Assembly (NCBI GenBank): GCA_017163975.1
Contig: JAFFSR010000353.1
Coordinates: 1,554,501-1,618,500 of the forward strand
Length of the DNA: 64,000 bases
Reading direction: 5' to 3'
Source: Anastatus disparis
Taxonomy: Eukaryota > Arthropoda > Insecta > Hymenoptera > Eupelmidae
Position numbers and translations under genes: made by a program. Shown here in pieces: positions 45,464-57,132 of the stretch. The stretch's first letter is position 1; each line of letters opens with the position of its first letter. The notes under the pieces are model-generated. The model had not been told where the DNA came from. It saw only the letters and a list, made by a program, of their open reading frames with translations, and made no database searches.

Positions 45464-47130
45464 TCATGTTTTCCGCTCATACCGTACTCTCTTACTATCA
45501 AATGATCGACGTAACGGTTTTTTTCGCTTTTTGCCTGTAGTTTTACACTCTCTTTTCAGTGACCAGCAGTAATCAGCCATCATAGCGACATCCCATCTGC
45601 CTTGGTAGCGCTTTTCCATTTCTTTTATGTCTTGACGGAAGCGCTCTCCTTGCTCTTCACTGTAATCGCCACAATTCTCTGGGAATCGATCCAAGTGATT
45701 ATGCAGGAAGTGCAATTTGTATGACATCAGGCACCCCATTTTTTCAAAGTTCTTAATCATTTCGGCTACTAAAACTTTATAATTTTCACTTCTTTTATTT
45801 CCTAAAAAGTTTTTCACAAATTCCTTAAAACTGAGCCATGCATCCCTTTGAATTTTTGTCATTGTTGTTAGAAATTTATCATCTTGTAAAAGTCTCCTTA
45901 TTTCTGGACCATTAAAAATCCTTTATTTCAACTTGGCATCAGATTTATATGGAAAGTTCTTTTCCAAGTATTTAAAACATCGATCATTTGCATCTAAGGC
46001 TTCCACCAATTGCTTCATGACTCTTAATTGAATATGTAATGGAGGAATCAATACTTTTTTTGGATTAACCAGGGCCGATTCAATGATATTTCCTTTTCCT
46101 ATTTCAAGTGATTTCCTTTCAGCCCACTTATGTTTCGTGTAATGTTTTTCGCGATCTCTACTATCCCAAAGGCACAAGAAACACGGATTCTTCGTATATC
46201 CAGACTGCTGTCCTAGCAACATACCTGAAACTTTCAAATCACCACATATAAGCCAATTATAAGTTTTGTATTCAATGGCCTCTAGAAGTTTTTTAAGACT
46301 AGTGAAGGATTCTTTCATTGACGTAGAGTGTGCGACAGGTACTGTGGCATATTAATTTGTATTGTGAAGTATTACAGCTTTTAAGCTTTTTTTTGATAAG
46401 TCAATAAACAGTCTCCAATCATCATCTTTATAAGTATTTGGCTTAAGTTCTTCCATCAGTCCTTTAACATTTGAACAGTACACTAATTTGTTTTCATCAA
46501 AGACTTTTTCTTCGAAATACTGCTTAAAACTCTCATTTCTTTTTCTATAAAACGTTACTTTCGTACCTTTTTCTAATTAATTTTTACTTTTTAAAACTGA
46601 AGTTGAATGTTCCGCACCATCTTTAGGTAGTCCCAAATCTCTTACGAGATCATGAAGTTCGGACTGTGTAAATTTTTCAGGAATTCTATTGCTTATACTG
46701 CACCTGGTTTATAAACTTCATCAGAGCTTTCACTGCTATTGGTTTCATATTCATCTTGATTTTCATCATCGGTCTTAGTGTTTTTGTCATCATCATCATC
46801 ATCTTTAGATTCAATTGATAAATTTTCTATACTATCAACATCAACCTCATCAATCGTTTGAGTTCTCTCGACGGCTTTTTTTACTGATCCTACCTGGGCG
46901 TATTTAAGATTATGTACATTTTTTTTATTATACCCACGTATATCAGTTTTACAGAAATAACAATCATCTTCGTGGGATGGCTCATTCCATTCTGTGGGTT
47001 TAATGAAGATCAATTTAGAGTCCTCTCTAGTTTTTTTCCAAATAGAAAGCATTCTGCTGCAGTTATTGCGAATACTATCAGGAGCCCAATCTCCCGAAAC
47101 TATATCTGAATTAAAGCATTCTTTGTACAT
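45464..47130 (-). pseudogene. Second repetitive-family gene, broken by three stops and a frameshift
   Basis: Almost the whole protein is legible. The N-terminal part has KLIFIKPTEWNEPSHEDDCY and an acidic linker (47130-46693). Then come QSELHDLVRDLGLPKDGAEH, DDWRLFIDLSKKSLKAV, ICGDLKVSGMLLGQQSGYTK and CFLCLWDSRDREKHY. The C-terminal core has LHFLHNHLDRFPENCGDYSE, RFRQDIKEMEKRYQG and DYCWSLKRE, ending at 45464. Stops near 46578, 46353 and 45924 are all in one frame; a frameshift near 46690 separates the N-terminal part. This family is very frequent in arthropod genomes without known function. The conserved His, Asp and Cys patterns suggest a transposon-linked enzyme, but that is inference. No terminal repeats were found, so this may be a relic of an element or of a multiplied gene. 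Confidence 0.65.
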
Positions 47131-47269
47131 ATTCCGAAAAATTTTGTTGAGCGATCATCGATCGGTTTTGTTCGGAATGAATGTTCTATAAATGAAGCAA
47201 AATACGTTAAAATCAGGATTACGTGTTACGAAGATGAGGTTAAAGGTTTGTTTAAATTTTCTATATTTT

Positions 47270-47560
47270 TATATATAAACCCGCTTGACAGGAATCCTGG
47301 TCCGATTGCAGGTGAGTCCGCCGTCCTGGAGGTGATAACCCTTTTACCTCTCCAGGGCTAAGTAAAAGGGCTTTTCGTCTTTGACGAGGACAATGTCAAC
47401 TCGTCGACGAACACATTACGGCATCATCCTCACACCCTGTCGACCCCCTGTAAGGCAGTGCACCTCCACTGGCATCGATACCCCGACTAACGTATGAGCG
47501 AATCATTCTACACATCCATGCGGGGCAGTTGTCATCGTCACACGACTAGTCGAGGCAACA
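47270..47560. other. GC-richer segment, unassigned
   Basis: Balanced-GC sequence with CTCCAGGGCTAAGTAAAAGG and CGTCGACGAACACATTACGG. It resembles a 5' region of some retroelement but no family is evident. Confidence 0.35.
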
Positions 47561-47596
47561 GGTGAAAAAGAATCGATTACATATATCAAAACATCT

Positions 47597-47655
47597 AGAC
47601 ATCCGCACATCCACACATCCACGCATCCGCAGATCCACACATGCACACACGCAAA
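47597..47655. repeat. Imperfect 8-bp tandem repeat (CATCCACA)
   Basis: About seven degenerate units of CATCCACA/CATCCGCA. Confidence 0.75.
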
Positions 47656-48124
47656 CATTCACTCATAGCCACAAATACATGTGGACATTTATAAAAAATG
47701 TATTTTTTACCATATTAGGGCAGAAAGAACCCACTCCTTTTTTAAAGATATACTATTCATATGGACACAAAGCTTTCTCTTTCAGCAACTAATATTGATA
47801 AGAAAGTACATTGCCTTACTTTCGAGAAAATCACAGCAGCTAATGTTGATAAAGATAAATTAATATTTCCAGTTTCTATATAGACTAAAAACTAAAGATG
47901 ATTCTAAATTAATTTTTTTCTAACATATTTTCAATAGTACCACATTGATTTGACCTTTAAATGACCTTGGCCTTGAACTCATGAAGGTCAACCGACACCG
48001 GATTCGGATTCAGCATGCTCAAAAATCTACATTTAAATTTTTTCAAGAGTCAATTTGTCTTTCCAAAAAATTGAGACAGTACAGACGCTCTAAGTTATCC
48101 ATCAAACCTATGTTATTATAACTT

Positions 48125-48505
48125 GATAAAAGTATTCCAGTAGCTATAGGTTTCTTAGACCTTGCTAAAGCGTTTGACACGATCAATCATAAAATTTTAT
48201 TAGATAAAATGTACAGATATGGCATTAGAGAAAGTGCTCTCAAACTTTTCTCTGATTATTTACAAAATAGAAATCAAAGAATGTTGGTAAATGGTATCAT
48301 GAGTGAGTTTAGTAAGGTAAAAACGGGTATTCCACAGGGTACAGTTCTTATGCCTTTGCTGTTTATTCTGTACATTAACGACCTGCTGATTAATCTTCCT
48401 GAGGATATTATTTTATCTTTTGCTGATGATACAGCAGTTGTATGTTCTGATAAAGACTGGCAACAATATTACAACAATATAAAAAATTATTTTCTTATTG
48501 CATGA
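48125..48505 (+). pseudogene. LINE reverse transcriptase fragment
   Basis: An open frame carries GFLDLAKAFDTINHKILLDK, YLQNRNQRM, KTGIPQGTVLMPLLFILYIN and LSFADDTAVV, the central motifs of a LINE reverse transcriptase, including both catalytic aspartates of FADD. It starts abruptly about 10 residues before the first motif and ends soon after FADD. It could belong with the endonuclease piece at 40071-41787, separated by the piggyBac and other insertions, but about 100 residues are missing between them. Confidence 0.8.
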
Positions 48506-49360
48506 TTCAATAATTAATAAATCGTTAATCAATCTCCAAAAAGTTTTTTTAAGAGATTTAATTTTGTTTTTATTTATTAAGTCTATAATAATATAATTTT
48601 TAGAAATTAAAAAAAATTTTTTTAATTATTTAAAATTGAATTTTTAAAATTTTTATTGATTTTTTTTTCAATTTAAATTAAAAAGAAAATAGTTTTTTTA
48701 ATTCTAACAAAATATTCATCTTAATTTAAACTCTAAAAATTTTTATATCGATATTTTATTCCGTTTTGATTTTATTAGGAAACTAGTCGCTCGTAGACAT
48801 TTATGTAACTTCTTTTTAATTGGCCTCCGTACTTCCGTGGTGGTTTGTACCATTTTGTTCTGTTACTGTCAGTCTCATTTGATCGTATCCACAGATGGTT
48901 AGTTTGCGGTTAGTTTGTTTATTTACATTGCATTTCAGAAAATATTAGTAGCTTTTGTGATTTGATTTTATATAAAATAGTTAATTTTTAATAAATTGCG
49001 CATTCATGAATTATTTCATATTTTTATGTACGCCTAAAATTCTGATTTTTCATAATCATATAGTGAATTCAAAGTACAAAAACTTTCAATTAATATTGAG
49101 TTTAACAAGCTCAAAAATGTTTAATAATCAAAGAGAAGGCAGATTTAAGTTTCTTGGCAGAAGTGAAAAAATTCTCCTGAAACCATGAGAAATAGGCCCT
49201 TCGGTACTTCTTTTTAATTGAGAAGAACAGAATTTTCATGGTCCAAAACAAAAATAGAATAAACATTCTATCTCTTGAGTTAGAAAAATTATGTGTTGCA
49301 GTGTGTACCATCATAAGATATAATTTATTGAATCCTCTTTTTGAGGATTAGGATTCAAAA
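48506..49360. other. AT-rich spacer, no gene seen
   Basis: T-rich and A-rich runs; short open frames at 49006-49188 have no recognisable content. Confidence 0.4.
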
Positions 49361-49860
49361 TGAATCTGACTTGTGATGAACAAGCAGCTGTAAACTCTAA
49401 CAAGAGAAAAAGTGCTATAGACAATACATATAAAGTTAACAGATATAATGTTCTTGCTGCTCGTGCACTTGGCCATGAACTTGCAAGTTTATCTAGTTTT
49501 TATAGTTAAATAAATTCATCAAAGCCAGTAGTCTAGTCAGCATTCAATGCTATAAATGGTTAAATAACAAAAGTATACGAACCAGTGATAAAAGATTCTA
49601 TATTTGAAGCTGTTAGAAGATAACTTAATTCTACTTTCCCAAATAGTGCTAATCTTGATGTAACCTTCTCAAGATGATGGAAAAATTTGACATTTAACTT
49701 GGAAATGTATCTGTTAAGTGGGTCAGGACTTCGAATGATAAAAGATAATTCAATGTAGAGTGTTCAACTTAGTTTCATTCGAAAGAAGCACATACTCTGA
49801 ATAGAAAACAACGAATAGGACTCGTGGATTTCCATGCACCAGATGCATATTAAATTCATG
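49361..49860 (+). pseudogene. Unidentified broken ORF
   Basis: From an ATG at 49361 a frame reads LTCDEQAAVNSNKRKSAIDN, YKVNRYNVLAARALGHELAS, then several stop-separated stretches with plausible protein wording (VYEPVIKDSIFEAVRR, LVDFHAPDAY). I do not recognise it. The codon-like texture over 500 bp suggests a decayed gene or element protein. Confidence 0.3.
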
Positions 49861-50269
49861 TAAGTGTATAATTCTAATTATTATTACATATTTGGATATA
49901 AATTTTTAATCTAAATTTTATTTCTCAATTTTGAATTTAAATTATAAAATAAAATATAAAATGATTACTCCATATTAAATATTATTTCTTAGTTTCCAGC
50001 TGATTCAAGGTTAGAACGGGTAATTCTAACAACCATCAGAGTAGCAATTAATTATGTATTTGTTGATTCTTACAATGAATACTTAGTTTCATTAGTGAAT
50101 AAGGGTGAGTACTGACAAAACATCTTATAATAAGACAGATTATTATTATTGCTTATTTTAATGACTTATATCTTTTTGCATTTCAGCTTTATCGAGTCGA
50201 TAAGAAGATTCTCTTTTCTGGTACCTCTTTTTTATATTGTTAACTAATATGAATAAGTAATACAAGGAA

Positions 50270-50523
50270 AGAATTATTTTACCGGTTTGTTTTTGAGAAA
50301 AGTAAGGAACGCGAAAATATTATAAACATAAATTTTTACTTCGGCGTTTCTTACTTTTCTTAAAAACAAAGCGATAGAATTTTTTTCTTGTGCATAGATA
50401 TTCATAATAATAATATATATTGCGCTCAACCTTTAATTTGAAGATACACCGATTAATACTTGAGTTAATAACAAAAAACTCAATTTTTACTCGGTTGGTA
50501 TCAGATTCTACTCCGGCCTGCTC
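50270..50523. mobile_element. Family A TTAA foldback MITE, copy 2, left end lost
   Basis: Starts in the middle of the left arm (ACCGGTTTGTTTTTGAGAAA) and runs to the right end CCGGCCTGCTC, followed by TTAA at 50524-50527. Matches 6718 and 51790. Confidence 0.85.
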
Positions 50524-50560
50524 TTAAAGATTAATTTCTAACTAAGAATAGGCCATTGAA

Positions 50561-51090
50561 CCTTGACCAACTGTATGCACTCAATTTCCTAGCTTATTAT
50601 TTCAATAAACTGACGAATAGTTATGAAAATTCTAACAGTGTCACTAGGAACAAAAATATTTTACTATCACAAATATGTAAAACTGTAGGTAGTAATAAAA
50701 GTTTTATTAGAGCTATTCAACAATCTTCCTAAAGAAATGAAAATATTACGATGCTCGAAATATTGTAAATTCATTTTTTTTTAATGGATTTAATCTTAAA
50801 ATGACTCTTGGTGTATATAGATTCTTTTATATCTAATTTAATTTCAACTTCTGTAAGAGTTGTCTTGTTGTGTCACTTTTAAAAATTTATTTTTGTCATA
50901 ATAATTACAACTTTACTAAGCTTTATAACTTTACTAAGCTTACTATCTCTTTGTTTGTAAGTTATTTCTTTTGATATCCTTCCCTACGTACGGATATATT
51001 AGTATCTCTATAGGGTTTGCAGATATTACGTGCTTTATTGTATTTATGCTTTGCAAACTTTTAGATTATAAATAAAATAAATAAATATTT
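50561..51090 (+). pseudogene. LINE C-terminal end and 3' tail
   Basis: Encodes LYALNFLAYYFNKLTNSYEN, then after a frameshift FNNLPKEMKILRCSKYCKFI (about 50727-50790), the usual last stretch of LINE ORF2 proteins. A 3' UTR follows, ending in AAATAAAATAAATAAATA near 51085. It may be the 3' end of the LINE whose pieces lie at 38470-48505. Confidence 0.6.
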
Positions 51091-51366
51091 ACACTCCTCT
51101 ACACATGTTTTTACCATCTCTAGATGAAAATTTGATAATACAAAAAGTTTTATAACTTTATAACCAATAGTCGTAAAGTGACAATTCCAACGCGATTTTA
51201 AAGTTTAGATAAAAATCTTCATAAAATCCTTTCTTTTATCTTTAAAACCCATACACTGACTCCTTAAACAACATTATAAAAAAATGAAAAGACCGAAAAA
51301 ATTTTGATGTACTTCAAACTTGAATAATTTTAAAAGCGATCGTTGTAAGGTTAAACGCGTGGACGC

Positions 51367-51390
51367 GCGCGTGTGTGTGTGTGTGTGTAG
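51367..51390. repeat. (GT)n microsatellite
   Basis: CGCGCGTGTGTGTGTGTGTG, a mixed CG/TG run. Confidence 0.9.
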
Positions 51391-51604
51391 TGTAACGGCT
51401 ATCTTGCACACGTTACAAAAAAGATTTAACTTTAATTCAATATAAATTTTAGCTAAGTCAATGAATTTAATTATATGCGGAGTTGCTGAAAATTATAAGA
51501 ACTTTACTAAATCTTACACAGCAAACTCAGATAGTGCTAGCTAGTAAAATTATTGATGAGCGACAAGACCTTACTTGATATACTTGTCGCTTGCTGCACC
51601 CACT

Positions 51605-51645
51605 GCGTCTCTCTCTCTCTCTCTCTCTTATCTGATTGAGAGACG
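51605..51645. repeat. (TC)n tract in a short hairpin
   Basis: About 12 TC repeats. GCGTCTCTC at its left pairs with GAGAGACGC at about 51637-51645. Confidence 0.8.
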
Positions 51646-51789
51646 CGTTGCCGGTAGCACAGTTTTCCTTCATGAAGTAGGTTCAAAAATAGGTTATATT
51701 AAACTATATAATATTACGTAACTAATTAATTTATAACTGCTCATAAGGACCGCGGAGGCGTCGGAGTGAGCAACGGAAAATATATTTAA

Positions 51790-52174
51790 GAGCAGGCCGG
51801 ATTCGCTGTCCTTGTCTAATTAGCATTATTGATATTTACTCAAGTTTTAATCGGTGTATCTTCAAATTAAAGGTCGAGCGCAATAGATATTGTTATTATG
51901 AACATCTATGCACAAGAAAAAAAATATCTACCGGTTTGTTTTTGAGAAAAGTAAGTAACGCCAAAGTAAAGGTTTATGTTTATAATATTTTCGCGTTACT
52001 TACTTTTCTCAAAAACAAACCGGTAGATATTTTTTTTCTTGTGCATAGATGTTCATGATAATAATATCTATTGCGCTCGACCTTTAATTTGAAAATACAC
52101 TGATTAAAACTTGAGTAAATAACAAACAACTCAATTGTTACTCGGTCGGTATCAGGTTCTACTCCGGCCTACCG
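51790..52174. mobile_element. Family A TTAA foldback MITE, copy 3 (385 bp)
   Basis: Between TTAA at 51786-51789 and 52175-52178. Same ends, arms and length as the copy at 6718. Confidence 0.9.
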
Positions 52175-52178
52175 TTAA

Positions 52179-52805
52179 TGCTAAATATAGTCAGGCAATA
52201 TATCAATTGAAAGCATGTTTTAATAGAAAACAGAAATAATTTATTATAAGAAAAATAAAAATATAATAAAGATAAAATATGAATCAAACGAGAATGAAAT
52301 ATATAATATATAAAATATAATATACGCATCTAATGAGAAAAAGAGCAAAGGAAGGGCGCGCTGCGAACTAAATAGAACTCGCTTATGATGCTGATCGGTT
52401 GTATAACTGATGATACAATTTACCTGGAAGTATCTCTCGAGGAAAAGATACTTGTATATCACGGTGTATAATTGTACTTACAGTAACTCACTGGCCAGCT
52501 TACACTAACTACCTACGTGCACATAGACGATGCTCGCATGTTACCGTAGGTTCTCCCCTGTACGTAACCAATACGTAGATGCTCTAGAGTAGATCAGTGA
52601 AATAAGTCTCTCTCCGATCGTTGAATTTAGCTGAGCTCTGCCAACGTGGTTTCCTTGGCGTAGATCAGTGGAAGAAGCGGTCAAGCAAAACTCATCAGAA
52701 AGAATTTCTGAGAGTTGGAACTAGCAAATATAATATAAAATACGTTAGCCGATATAAACTTAACGATTTTATCTAAGAAAATGTTTCGCGTTATCGATTG
52801 CTAAC
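52179..52805. other. Unassigned spacer
   Basis: AT-rich to 52470, then more balanced. GTAGATCAGTG occurs at about 52589 and 52665 in similar contexts. No gene recognised. Confidence 0.4.
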
Positions 52806-52808
52806 TTA

Positions 52809-53472
52809 CTAGGAGAGTGTCACACCTCCGGATCACGGATTTTGCTCAAACTTCGGGATAAGTTTTCAGATGATAAAATATGGAAAAAGCTAAAGTTATA
52901 GTCATAAATACTCAATATTTCCCTAGTTACAGGCAATTAAAGAAAATCACTAAAAAAGTTACTAGATTTTTAAACGCATATAGTTCTTTAGCGTCGATAG
53001 CTACAAGCTTGAAACTTTTTTTAAATTAAAGCTGAGCTCAAATCCTTTCGAAACAGTAGTTACAGCATATCAAAATATTATTTTTTCCCAAAGTTAGAGC
53101 GTAATGAGGATTGGACCTAATTTCAGCTTTTATTATTAATTAATGTTTTTAAAAGAAAAATCAGGTCCAATGTTTATCACGCTCTAACTTTGGGAAAAAA
53201 TAATATTTATACATGTTATAACTACTAATTCGAAAGGATTTGAGCTCAGCTTTAATTTAAAAAAAGTTTCAAGCTTGTAACTATCAATGCTTAAGAACTA
53301 TATGCGTTTAAAAATCTAGTAACTTTTTTAGTGATTTTCTTTAATTGTCTGTAACTAGGGAAATATTGAGTATTTATGACTATAACTTTAGCTTTTTCCA
53401 TATTTTATCATCTGAAAACTTATTCCGAAGTTTGAGCAAAATCCGTGATCCGGAGGTGTGACACTCTCCTAG
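52809..53472. mobile_element. Family B foldback MITE, copy 4 (664 bp)
   Basis: Flanked by TTA at 52806-52808 and 53473-53475. Ends CTAGGAGAGTGTCACACCTC and its inverse. Confidence 0.95.
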
Positions 53473-53475
53473 TTA

Positions 53476-53798
53476 GTCTAACGTATAATAAAAACACGTG
53501 ACGAAATTTTTCAATAAGCACAGCACGGCTTAGGTTTCGTGTTAACGCAACGGTAGCCGGAAACTCTCTAAAGTGCCTCGCGGCCGGCTTGCTCCTCTCT
53601 CGCGTGCCGGTCGTCAAGATACGCACTTTTTTACTCGTCTTAGACGAGATACAGTGGGGTCCGATAAAACGGAGCCACCCTTGAGAAAAAAAGTACTAAT
53701 TTAAAAATTTTGTGTTTTAGCAAATAAGGGTCGTACAGAACTCTACTACCACTCATTTTAAACGTATTCGCAAGGACTTTTTAATGGTATATTGGCCA
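53476..53798. other. Unassigned spacer
   Basis: A GC-richer patch at about 53520-53640; the open frame there (53420-53626) starts inside the spacer and runs into the MITE arm, so it is not a gene. Confidence 0.4.
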
Positions 53799-53802
53799 TT
53801 TA

Positions 53803-54181
53803 AGAGGCGGCCGTATAGCTCTGTCCTTGTCTAATTTAAATTTTCGTTATTATTAATAAATTAGATATTTTTATACAAAAGTAAGGACATAGCCCAATAA
53901 ATTTGAGGACGAGCAAACGATCCTATTCTATGAAAAAAAATAAAATTTTCATTATTTTTCGAGTGAGGTCTGAAAGGGAAAAACAGTTATCAAATTCAAT
54001 TATTTCCTGTTTCAGACCTTACTCGAAAAATAATGAAAATTTTATATTTTTTCATAGAATAGGATCGTTTGCTCGTCCTCAAATCTATTGGGCTATGTCC
54101 TTACTTTTGTATAAAAATATCTAATTTATTAATAATAACGAAAATTTAGATTGGGCAAGGACAGAGCTATACGGCCTCCTC
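53803..54181. mobile_element. Family D TTAA foldback MITE, copy 2 (379 bp)
   Basis: Between TTAA at 53799-53802 and 54182-54185; ends GAGGCGGCCGTATAGCTCTG and its near inverse. Same length as copy 1 at 33690. Confidence 0.9.
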
Positions 54182-54296
54182 TTAATTTTGAGTACTTGTA
54201 TGGAAAATATTAGGACTTGAAAATGGAAAAAAAAACAACAGTGCCCGAAAGAAGCGAAGCTTTGTATAAAGCGTAGGAACCAAGTGTTAAAAAAAT

Positions 54297-54540
54297 TGTT
54301 CAGCCCGTGTCTTACTCTATATACGTATAGTGAGTTTTAGGTGTGTGTATGTGTGGAACGAGTGACTAGGTGGCGCAGCTGCGCAGATGCGAAAAGTAGT
54401 ACTGTAGCGAATGGAGTCGTTGAGGTCTTGCTCTCTGACTTGTATCAGAATAATCGAATAAAATCTCTGACATTGTCATACAATATTCACTACTGGTATT
54501 TCTATCGTTACACTAAAGAATCTACCTACCCACGGATACA
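54297..54540 (+). repeat. Probable 5' LTR with primer-binding site
   Basis: Begins TGTTCAGCCCGTG at the junction with the foldback arm and ends at about GGATACA or three bases later. AGTTGGCGACGAGGATC follows (54544-54560), the usual kind of sequence next to a gypsy LTR; TGGCGAC is the likely tRNA primer match. There is no second LTR in the window to confirm the ends. Confidence 0.6.
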
Positions 54541-54869
54541 ACAAGTTGGCGACGAGGATCAAGAATTACGGTAGAAATACGATACAAAAAAGTCAATTGA
54601 AACAGGTAGTGTACATACATATAATAGGAGTCACGTGTTTTCAAATTCAACAAATCTACAGGAAATTGTGCGGGAAATTACTAGTGCATTTTACTCAAAA
54701 ATTACAATAAGAAAAAAAAATACAAAAAGCTGGCTGCCGTTACAAGAGAAGCATTCAAGAAAATAAGTTACACCTAATATAATGCAACAATAAAATTTAC
54801 TGCATAACCTCAAATCGCACACGTGCTCCATTCTTTCAATTGAGTAAAAACCAAGTACAAAAGTTTTAA

Positions 54870-55005
54870 CATGTGCTATTACAATTACACTTACAAGAAA
54901 ATACATTGCAACGTGAAAATCTACTACAAGAGTTTTTACATGTGCTATTACAATCGCACCTACAAGAAAATACAAGTAAACCGTTACAACTTGCACGTGA
55001 ATAAC
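54870..55005 (+). repeat. Direct repeat in the retrotransposon leader
   Basis: CATGTGCTATTACAATTACA and CATGTGCTATTACAATCGCA lie about 70 bp apart, each followed by CTTACAAGAAAATACA or CCTACAAGAAAATACA. Confidence 0.75.
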
Positions 55006-55132
55006 GGAAAATACAATTAAAGTCGAATTACACAAAAGTGAAAGTGGTGTAAATAACGAAAATAGTGCTGCGTCCACAGAAAATACAACTGTAAGCACAG
55101 CAACCACTAATTCAAGTACGGCAAGTACAAAA

Positions 55133-56467
55133 ATGGCTACTGCAAGATTACACGTAGATATTTTTGTCCCTGGCATTACGAAATGGGAACGTTGGCTTCA
55201 ACGAGTAGAAGGAGCATTAAGCATTATGAAAATTACAGACGCTACGGATAAATCCAGGTATTTATTACATTACATTGGAGATGCCGCATACAATGCATTA
55301 TGTGACAACGTAGGCACGTCATCAGTTTACACTATGGAATATGCTGATGTAACAAAAAAGTTAAAAGAACTCTTTGCCCCAGTCGCATTCGAAATAGCTG
55401 AAAACTATAAATTCAACTGCAGAAAGCAACTTGCTGGCAAATCGATACAAGAATTTTCCACTGCTTTAAATTTGCTCAGCACTGATTGTGGATTTGGTGA
55501 TTACAAGAAAAAAGCAATACAAAATCAATTTTTATACGGTTTAAGCAGCAAAAGAATTCAATCAAGATTACTTGAAACAAAAGACTTAACCTACGATACT
55601 GCTCTACAAACAGCTGTTTCTATGGAACTGTGCGAGAAAGAAACAAACCAACTGCGAAGTAATACCGAAGCAATCGCAGTAAACTATTTAAATTACAAAA
55701 AAGTAAAAAAGTTAAATAGCAAGAATACGCATAATAAAAATACAAACTCTGAGCACAACTCTACACAAAAAATTAAATCTTATACACATCGCTATCGCTG
55801 TGGCAAGCGTGATCATAAAGCAGACAAATGCAACTTAGCAAAGACTACAACTTGCAATGCTTGCGGAAAAAAAGATCATTTACAACGTGTCTGCATGGCT
55901 AAACCAGACACGTTACACCAAATCGAAGAAGACGAGCTTTACTACGATAATTACGAGCAACCGGAGGAACTTTACAGTCTGAAGGTGAAGGATAAAACTA
56001 CAGAAGTTTATAATTTGGAATCAGCCGATGATCGAAGCAAATTCCTAAAGCAATTGAACGTAAACGGAGTTCCCATTATATTTGAAGTTGACTCCAGAGC
56101 TGCTACTACACTTATCAACTATGATATAGCTAAACAACTGATTCCAAAACTACAACTCCATGAATCTTCTCTACAGCTGGTCACCTTCCGTGGAACTACG
56201 ATAAAGGTAACAGGATTCTGCCCAGTCTCGGTTTTATACGAAAATGAATATTTTAAATTAAACTTGTACTTCACAAATGAAAAACGTATACCTCTATGTG
56301 GTCGAGAATGGATAAGCCCCTTTATTACAAAAAAAAGTGCAGATGCCCCATTCGGTTTGTCATATTCAACATACAAAATTCAAACTTATTATTACCACTT
56401 GATACGGAAAATAATTGTAATAAAGATAAATTTATTAAAAATATGTTACATAAATATTCAAATGTGA
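55133..56467 (+). pseudogene. Gag and protease of the Mag-type element
   Basis: 444 codons from ATG at 55133. Residues 1-180 form the capsid-like region, with WERWLQRVEGAL, the RYLLHYIGDAAY motif and FLYGLSSKRIQSRLLE. Two zinc knuckles follow at about residues 222-262: RYRCGKRDHKADKC has lost its first Cys (Arg-coding CGC), while CNACGKKDHLQRVC is intact. The retropepsin domain (about residues 305-400) has EVDSRAATTLI, where the catalytic DSG/DTG is DSR, so the protease should be inactive. Near 56385-56395 a one-base indel moves the true frame to the next piece; the last 25 residues here are not native. Gag packages the element RNA; the protease would process the polyprotein. Confidence 0.85.
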
Positions 56468-57132
56468 TACGCAAAGATCTTTCCCCAATTACAGGATTAA
56501 ATGCTACGCTGACGCTGAGATCGGATGCTGGACCAGTTTTTCTCAAAGCTCGAGGTGTGCCATTTCGCCTAATTCCACTGGAAGACAAGGAATTAGACTT
56601 TCTTGAAAAAGAAGGAGTACTAAAACGGGTCAATACCTCACTTTGCACAACTCCAATCGTTCCAGTACTCAAAAAGGATGGTACCGTCCGAATCTGCGGC
56701 GACTACAGCGTCACGGTAAACCCGCAACTCATGGTTGATCAATGCCCGTTACCGACTATCGATGAACTTTTTTCTGATTTAGCTGATTGTAAATATTTTG
56801 CAAAAATTGACTGTTCACAAGCGTATTTGCAATTACCAGTCGATAATGAATCTGCAAAAATTCTTACAATAAACACCCAACGGGGTTTGTACAACGTATG
56901 TTGACTAATGTTTGAAATCGCATGTGCGCCTGCAATTTGGCAGGAAAGAATGAATGCTCTATTTAATAGAATTGCCGATGTAGGCCTTTTTCAAGATGAT
57001 TTAAGATTAGCTGCGGAAACATTGAATGAACTCATGAAACAAATTGAAATCGTTTTAAAAATTTTACATGAGCACAATATTAAAATCAAACTTGAAAAAT
57101 GTATTAATAATGAAAAATGTATAATAATGTAA
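56390..57132 (+). pseudogene. Reverse transcriptase of the Mag-type element, truncated
   Basis: Follows the protease in another frame. It shows KYSNVIRKDLSPITGLNA, FLEKEGVLKRV, TPIVPVLKKDGTVRICGDYS, CPLPTIDELFSDL and FAKIDCSQAYLQLPVD with the first catalytic Asp. An in-frame TGA lies at 56902-56904, where Arg is usual (probably from CGA). After it come ACAPAIWQERMN and LFQDDLRLAAE, the YLDD-box region with both Asp kept but neighbours altered. The frame ends at 57132 in AT-rich filler. Stop, frameshift and truncation make it dead. Confidence 0.85.
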
